Below are positions 31,809 to 36,814 of a stretch of DNA of 36,814 nt, piece after piece. The position numbers and the translations under genes were made by a program. Each line of letters begins with the position of its first letter. The first letter of the stretch is position 1. Below the pieces are notes generated by a model. That model saw nothing but the letters and a program-made list of their open reading frames with translations, had not been told where the DNA came from and did not search any database. Where the stretch lies: positions 8,857 to 45,670 of the forward strand of contig NAOQ01000274.1 in NCBI GenBank assembly GCA_002751075.1, read 5' to 3'. This stretch comes from Ichthyophonus hoferi. Lineage: Eukaryota; Opisthokonta; Ichthyosporea; Ichthyophonida; Ichthyophonidae.

Positions 31809-34800
31809 ATGGTATCTCTAGGTTTCAAAGATCCCCGTCAATGTTTCCTTGCGGTTGCGAGTGTAGGCGCCTTGGCTCTCCTTTGGTCCAGAGACGCGTT
31901 GCCTAGCAACGTGACCGATAGTAAGGAATCTACCTCATTGGCTGTCGATTCCGTTGTCGTGGATACCAAAAAGCAACCCCAAAAGAGCAAGAGAGGGGAG
32001 ATTAAAATTGAGTCATGCGGCGAATCTTGTTCGTGTGTACAAAATGGCTCCTCATTGGAGAATGTCCCACAGACTGTAACTAAGGGAACAGGAAGATATG
32101 GATTGTCACAGACGTCTAAGGTTGTCATTGATTACCTTAATATATATTATTGGTCATGGCACTCTATATGTACAAGTACCTTTTGTGTGGCCTGTGTATG
32201 TTGTAGTGTACTGTGTGTATCATTATGATATTATATATTATTATATCTATCTTTTACATATATACTTTATATCTTTCCATCTACCTCGCTCCCTCCCTCC
32301 CTATCTATCCACCCACTTGTCTACCTACCTACCTTATCCCTCTCCATCAGTACACTCCTGACCTTCCCCCACTCACACCCCAGGTATTCTCCTCCAAAAC
32401 TCTTCGGATATTCTTTGGTACAGACACAGGGACAGGGAAAATGTACGCTGAACAACTACAGGAGATGGCAATCAAACACGGACATAAGGCAGAACTAATT
32501 GACATGTCTACTTATGATCCTGAGTTATTAGTTGACGAGAAAGATATATGCGTGTTTATTATCTCTACGGCCACTGATGGGTTGCCTCCTGATGGGTAAG
32601 GCTGGTTTTGTGTGTACAGGTATATGAATGTATGTATGTATATATATATACATATGCATGTCTATAAGTATGTATATATGCATTTCTGTATGTCTCCATG
32701 TATGTATCTAAGTATCTATGCATATATATCTATATCAGTTCATTCAACCATACCATTTCATTCTATTCCAGTGCCAATGGGATATATGATTGGCTCAACG
32801 ATACCAGGGCCGATTTCCGTGTGCAACGCACGGTGCTCAGTCATATCCGCTATACCATATTTGGGTTGGGTAACTCCATATTTGCTGAAAATTATATGGT
32901 AGTATCTAGGAGACTCAACCATTGGCTGCATGACTTGTGTGCTAAACGTATTTACCCAATGGGAGAGGGGAATGAGAATCACATGGCAAGTCGCCGTGGA
33001 GGTATGGCCAATCACCATTCTGTTTGATATGGAAATATTCATATATATCCAATATTTTCATTTACTCTATCATTGTAAGCCCTCTAGGCCAATCATAATG
33101 GATAAATCAACTCTCCTTTTTAGTGATCGCGTGAGCGCGTGAGCGCGTACCAATAATATTTATTAATATCTCTTAGGATATGTTGTACAGTATAATCTAT
33201 ATACAGGCAGGGTATACTATTTTATGAATGCATATATTAACATGATATAACATATAAGCAGTATGTGCGTTGCATATAATATAGTGTATATATATATTAT
33301 TACATTTATACATACTATATTATATGCATTTAGCAAACGCTAACACCGCATGATAATGCACTAATCAGAGATGAAGCTATCAGGAGCAGTATACTATTTT
33401 AGATATTTAGTGTTACCAGTAACCAGGTGTCTCACACTGCTAAGCCTATTCAATAAAAAACCCCAAAAAGCTTTTAAAACAAAGTTATAAATCTTAAATA
33501 CATAAACAGAATACCAACTTTAATTCCTATATAGGTCAACAAGAGGACTTTACTTATTGGAGCGACGGTTTTATCAGGGATCTCACATCCAATAACAAGG
33601 GGTTTAAGGGTAATAAAATGCATGGCAACAAGGAACAACAGGCGTTGACTGCACAGAGGGAGAGGGAACAGGAGGTATTACTAGAGGCTGAGGAGGAGTT
33701 TGAGAGTGATAGTGAGAATGACAACAGTGGTAATGAGGGTATGTGCTATATTGTGTTTTGTTGTGTTGTGTTTTGTCAAATTGTATTATATTGTTGTACT
33801 TACTATAATGCAATACAATGCAATGCAGTAAAATATGCTATAGAGTAATATAGTAATATACTATAAAACATAAAACCATGTTGTGTTGTATTATATTGTA
33901 TTGCATTGCACGCTTTCCACACCAAAAGACTAAAATAACTTTATAATGAATTAAAAGTATTAAAGTATTGGCTAATTCGGATATTAAAAATCTTCTTTTA
34001 AGCAACCCCGGAGGTTTGTTTTAGTTTTTGATTGGATTAGGTTAGCTTATTGTTCTATATATGGTACTGTAATTGCCTTATGTAGTGGTGTCCCGCATTA
34101 ACCTGCATGACCATCCTATATACAGGGTATGCTAGTGGGGATGATGTCGACATGGAGGACCTGGGTAATCTAGCCAATGGAATTCAAGCAGCCAAGATCG
34201 ATAAAGAGGAGAGGGAGAGGGCAGTATTAACACGTGATGCCAAAAGAACTATAGGCGGTAAGTATATACGGATTGTCTTGTATTGTATAAAGAGGAGAGG
34301 GAGAGGGCAGCACTAACACGTGATGCCAAGAGGACTATGTATAAATGTGTTGTTTTGTATATGTTTATTGTATTAGATTATATGATATGGTGTTATATTA
34401 TGCTATATAGGATAGGATATTGTATTGTATTGCATGATAGGGTATGGTATGGTATGAGATTGTATTATATTCTATTATCTTACATTATAGCGTACCCTAT
34501 CATACTATACCGTATCGTATCATACTATTTCTAACAAATATACGTAGAGGGGGCCCATGCAGCTCCAGCGCTGAAGGAGCAAATCACACCAGTGTTAAGA
34601 AAGGCCTTAACTAAGTATGTTTATAGGTTATGTATGTGTGCTGGCATATATATAGCTAACCTGTATTTCCTTATATGGTTATGCATATAGCCAACCATGG
34701 GTATTGAACCATGCAATCATAAGCGGCTCTTGTATATACCCCTTCTCTTATTGGCTATTATCTGATCTTAAAATTTATGTCTTCTCATGATTGGGTTGAG

Positions 34801-36715
34801 TCCTTTACCACACAATCTTACTGTTTAACACACTCCTTGCGTTAAGCCTATTACTGCCAATTCACTGTCAGTATTTACTTTTTATTCTTGATATCTTATT
34901 GGTTATTAGATGCGTGAACCATGCACTTACTCTATCCAATTCTCATTGGTTTTTACTAGGCAAGGATACAAGCTCATTGGTAGCCACTCTGGTGTTAAGC
35001 TTTGCCGTTGGACAAAGTCAATGATGAGAGGTCGAGGTGGTTGTTACAAGGTAATGATTGGTTCACTTATGAATATATACCAACACATAGGCATGACCTA
35101 TAACCATATACCTAAATATAAACTATATATACAAGGATTGTCTTTTTACGGGAAAGAAATGATTTATAGCAATAATATTATAAATGTAGTAATTAATTGG
35201 TAATTAAGCAGCTATTAATAGGGATGAGAGGTAAGGTAGTGGCTACAAGGCAGTGGTTTGTTCATATATATATTATATGTAATGTGTGTTTGTATAGTTA
35301 TCTAGTGGTTATATATGTATACATGCTTATGTATCAATATGCCTTTTAGATTATACAATAATACCTATTGGTATATATTTATATATCGGATATTTTAAAA
35401 ACCAGTCATTAATAGCGATTAAATCATAAATTTGGTAAATGTTTGGACTACCTATATATATACACATATACAAGCATTATCTTTTTGGGGAAAGCCAATG
35501 ATTGATAGCGATTAAATTATAAATTAGGAAATGATTCGTAATTGATCAATGATTAATAGTAACAGTTCACACACTCCAGGTTTTTCTTAGTTGATCAATT
35601 AGTATTAATTAATATATATTTATTTAAGTTTTCCATTGCATTACACTTTTGCCTTACGTGATCTATGGCCTATGTTAACCAATTATAACCCTCCATAGCA
35701 CACCTTTTATGGTATTGCTTCTCACCAATGTATGGAGACTACCCCTAATTTGGCGTGTGCCAATAAATGTGTGTTCTGTTGGAGGTATGTATGGTGTCTA
35801 CCCTATACTATAATATCTTATATCTTATAACCTATACCATATATCTTATTTCCCGCCATATCGCGTGGCAGTCACGCATTCTTTCCCTTAAAAGGCTATA
35901 TATGTATGTATGTTTATAACAACCACGACATATTGCCAATGATTTTTCTTTGTATTTTTTTACTCTTTTCTAATTCGGTGTGGGAACTATTAACTAGTCG
36001 ATCTGTAGACATTATATATATATATCTGCAACTTTCGGCTCCTTAAATCTGAAATGATTCTCCCTAGATCAATACATCATTTTGACGTTGTGGTTGCCTT
36101 ATATTATACGAATAATGTCTCTAGCTGATTCGATATCACATATAATATCATATCACATAATATTATATCCAGTATTAGGCCACATGCACGTTAAGCTTGT
36201 TATGATTGGAAACTGCCCTCTTCCTCGTCCTATCATCATCTATTCTTTGCTCTTTATCCACCTATTATGTTGTACTGGTTACTTTTAAACATACAATGTC
36301 TTACAGTATTATAGTATCATACAATATCTAGTATTACCCCACATTTAATTTAAGCTAATTTAATTGGCAGGTATTAACTAATATCTCAACTCCATTATCA
36401 GAAACTGACCTCTCTATCTCATCATCTTTACTCTTTACTCTTTATTCTTTATCCACCTATCATACTGCATTGTTTATTTTTAAACATATAATGCCATATC
36501 GTAACATATCGTACCATATCTTACTATATCCTATCTACTATTAACCCACATGTGTTTTAAAACTGGCCTCTCCCTCGCCCAATCATTTTTACTCTTTATC
36601 CACCTATCATATCACACTGTTAAATTTTAGACATCAAACTAATCCAGTAGGAACGAGTTGGACGTGGAAGATGGACGATGCACCAATGATACTCGAGGGA
36701 GCAATAGAAACGACT
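31809..36715 (+). CDS. TYW1: tRNA 4-demethylwyosine synthase TYW1 (5' nine exons, incomplete at window edge)
   Basis: Radical-SAM enzyme that condenses m1G37 of tRNA-Phe with pyruvate-derived carbons to 4-demethylwyosine in wybutosine synthesis. Exons: 31809-32120, 32384-32595, 32772-33001, 33535-33738, 34126-34257, 34548-34614, 34960-35050, 35699-35784, 36631 to about 36715. Phases agree throughout (about 473 codons here). The N-terminus has a hydrophobic anchor (CFLAVASVGALALLW) and a cysteine cluster (SCGESCSCVQ). The flavodoxin domain follows, with FMN loops FFGTDTGTGK, STATDGLPPDG and FGLGNS. An acidic linker (EAEEEFESDSENDN, DVDMEDLGNL) leads to GYKLIGSHSGVKLCRWTKSM, HTFYGIASHQCMETTPNLAC and the CxxxCxxC iron-sulfur motif CANKCVFC at 35756-35779, then HQTNPVGTSWTWKMD. 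Exon 1 has a weak donor (GTTGTC); using the next GT three bases on would add one valine. The end of exon 9 is uncertain (GT at 36716, 36719 or 36728). The catalytic barrel continues beyond the window. Confidence 0.95.
32225..32383. repeat. Pyrimidine-rich CCTCCCT/CCTACC tract before TYW1 exon 2
   Basis: C/T-rich tetranucleotide-like sequence (CCTCCCTCCCTATCTATCC, CTACCTACCTACC) runs for about 100 bp up to the acceptor at 32383, and serves as the polypyrimidine tract. Confidence 0.55.
32610..32745. repeat. GTAT/ATAT microsatellite in TYW1 intron 2
   Basis: Degenerate TATG/GTAT repeats fill the first part of the 176 bp intron. Confidence 0.55.
33002..33534 (+). other. TYW1 intron 3, no gene seen
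   Basis: 533 bp, AT-rich. It contains three GCGTGA units at 33127-33144, a CpG-bearing hexamer repeat unusual for the region. No further structure was recognised. Confidence 0.4.
34201..34338 (+). repeat. 86 bp tandem duplication copying the end of TYW1 exon 5 into the next intron
   Basis: The exon 5 segment starting ATAAAGAGGAGAGGGAGAGG at 34201 recurs at 34287 and stays alignable to about 34338. The copy encodes KEERERAALTRDAKRT in one frame, against KEERERAVLTRDAKRT in exon 5. There are four base differences within the coding part and only one changes the amino acid. Copy 2 lacks the GGCGGTAAGT donor context but has a GTATAA after the match. Confidence 0.85.
34340..34540. repeat. TTGTATTGTAT / CATACTATACCGTATCGTAT degenerate repeat in TYW1 intron 5
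   Basis: G/T-type pentamers switch to C/A-type pentamers at about 34490, shortly before the exon 6 acceptor at 34547. Confidence 0.55.
34615..34959 (+). other. TYW1 intron 6
   Basis: 345 bp with several CCAAT/ATTGG words and no gene or repeat array that I can identify. Confidence 0.4.
35051..35698 (+). other. TYW1 intron 7
   Basis: 648 bp with TATA and TTAATTAAT words. The segment GATGAGAGGTAAGGTAGTGGCTACAAGGCAGTG at 35223-35255 resembles the end of exon 7 (ATGATGAGAGGTCGAGGTGGTTG then TTACAAGGTAATG), so a short diverged duplication of that exon end is possible. Confidence 0.4.
35785..36630 (+). other. TYW1 intron 8
   Basis: 846 bp. Two or three diverged copies of a unit of about 180-190 bp can be seen: TTAAGC.TG..ATGATTGG.AACTG.CCTCT with TCTTTA.CCACCTATCAT and TTTTAAACATA.AATG recur near 36190-36300, 36350-36490 and 36550-36630. 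This looks like an internal tandem amplification of intron sequence. No gene is seen. Confidence 0.45.
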
Positions 36716-36721
36716 GTAGTA

Positions 36722-36777
36722 ACTTACGTTACTAATAGTAGTAGTCGTACTTAACGTAACGTTAAGTTTACGTAAGT
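36722..36777. other. Nested inverted repeat near the right edge
   Basis: Inner arms ACTTAACGT / ACGTTAAGT (36749-36757 and 36759-36767) around one base, and outer arms ACTTACGT / ACGTAAGT (36722-36729 and 36770-36777). It immediately follows TYW1 exon 9, and the sequence then runs into TTTAG repeats at the window end (about 36788-36813). Confidence 0.6.
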
Positions 36778-36814
36778 AAGGTAGGTATTTAGTTAGTTTA
36801 GTTTAGTTTAGTTC

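Noticed and set aside
1-36814. tRNA, rRNA, CRISPR arrays, bacterial-type operons or phage genes
   Set aside because: No tRNA B-box with a matching A-box or cloverleaf was seen by eye, and there are no spaced direct repeats of CRISPR type. The gene structure is clearly eukaryotic. A tRNA or covariance-model scan could still find something missed by reading.

Overview
The window is nuclear DNA from an intron-rich, very AT-rich eukaryote. Four conserved protein-coding genes can be read from it, each split into exons with GT-AG introns and each recognisable by residue-level similarity to animal proteins. All four orthologues keep animal-like motifs (a MFWK start on the PP6 regulatory subunit, a compact KGD4, an animal-type thymidylate kinase, a membrane-anchored flavodoxin/radical-SAM TYW1). 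Together with about 20 introns in one gene this suggests an early-branching animal or another holozoan. The species cannot be named from sequence alone.

Layout. (1) 844-15850, + strand: a PP6 regulatory subunit (SAPS family, PPP6R) in about 21 exons, with about 2.2 kb of coding sequence spread over 15 kb. Its introns are filled with degenerate TATAC/TATAG-type pentamers, ATT and AGTATT arrays and CCTA tracts, and they hold one assembly gap (12475-12933). (2) 18215-20138, - strand: KGD4/MRPS36, the small adaptor subunit of the 2-oxoglutarate dehydrogenase complex, in three exons, the last coding for only seven residues. It is convergent with PPP6R. (3) About 20.5-23.6 kb, + strand: a possible, unidentified small gene with two phase-compatible exons. 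(4) 25326-28048, - strand: thymidylate kinase (DTYMK), six exons, complete, 217 residues. (5) 31809 to about 36715, + strand: the 5' nine exons of TYW1 (wybutosine biosynthesis), running off the right edge after the iron-sulfur cysteine motif. DTYMK and TYW1 are divergent, and the 3.8 kb between them holds a perfect TGACGTCA site and two LTR-like repeat copies.

Three related 350-400 bp repeats (17292-17641, 28773-29172, 31439-31797) start TGTTG and end CAACA, and are best read as old solo LTRs. One ends 11 bp before the TYW1 start codon and may supply its promoter or 5' UTR. The four genes have unrelated housekeeping roles (phosphatase scaffolding, TCA cycle, dTTP synthesis, tRNA modification) and there is no sign that they form one system.

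The observations most worth a second look are: the TYW1-adjacent LTR, a conserved hairpin inside the LTR family, a partial tandem copy of TYW1 exon 5 whose differences are mostly synonymous, a TYW1-like first exon 2 kb upstream, a reading-frame conflict in PPP6R exons 17/18, a gap whose flanks are identical over 95 bp, and a nested palindrome at the right edge. No novel defence or mobile system was seen. Exon boundaries were deduced by eye from reading frame, splice consensus and remembered family alignments.
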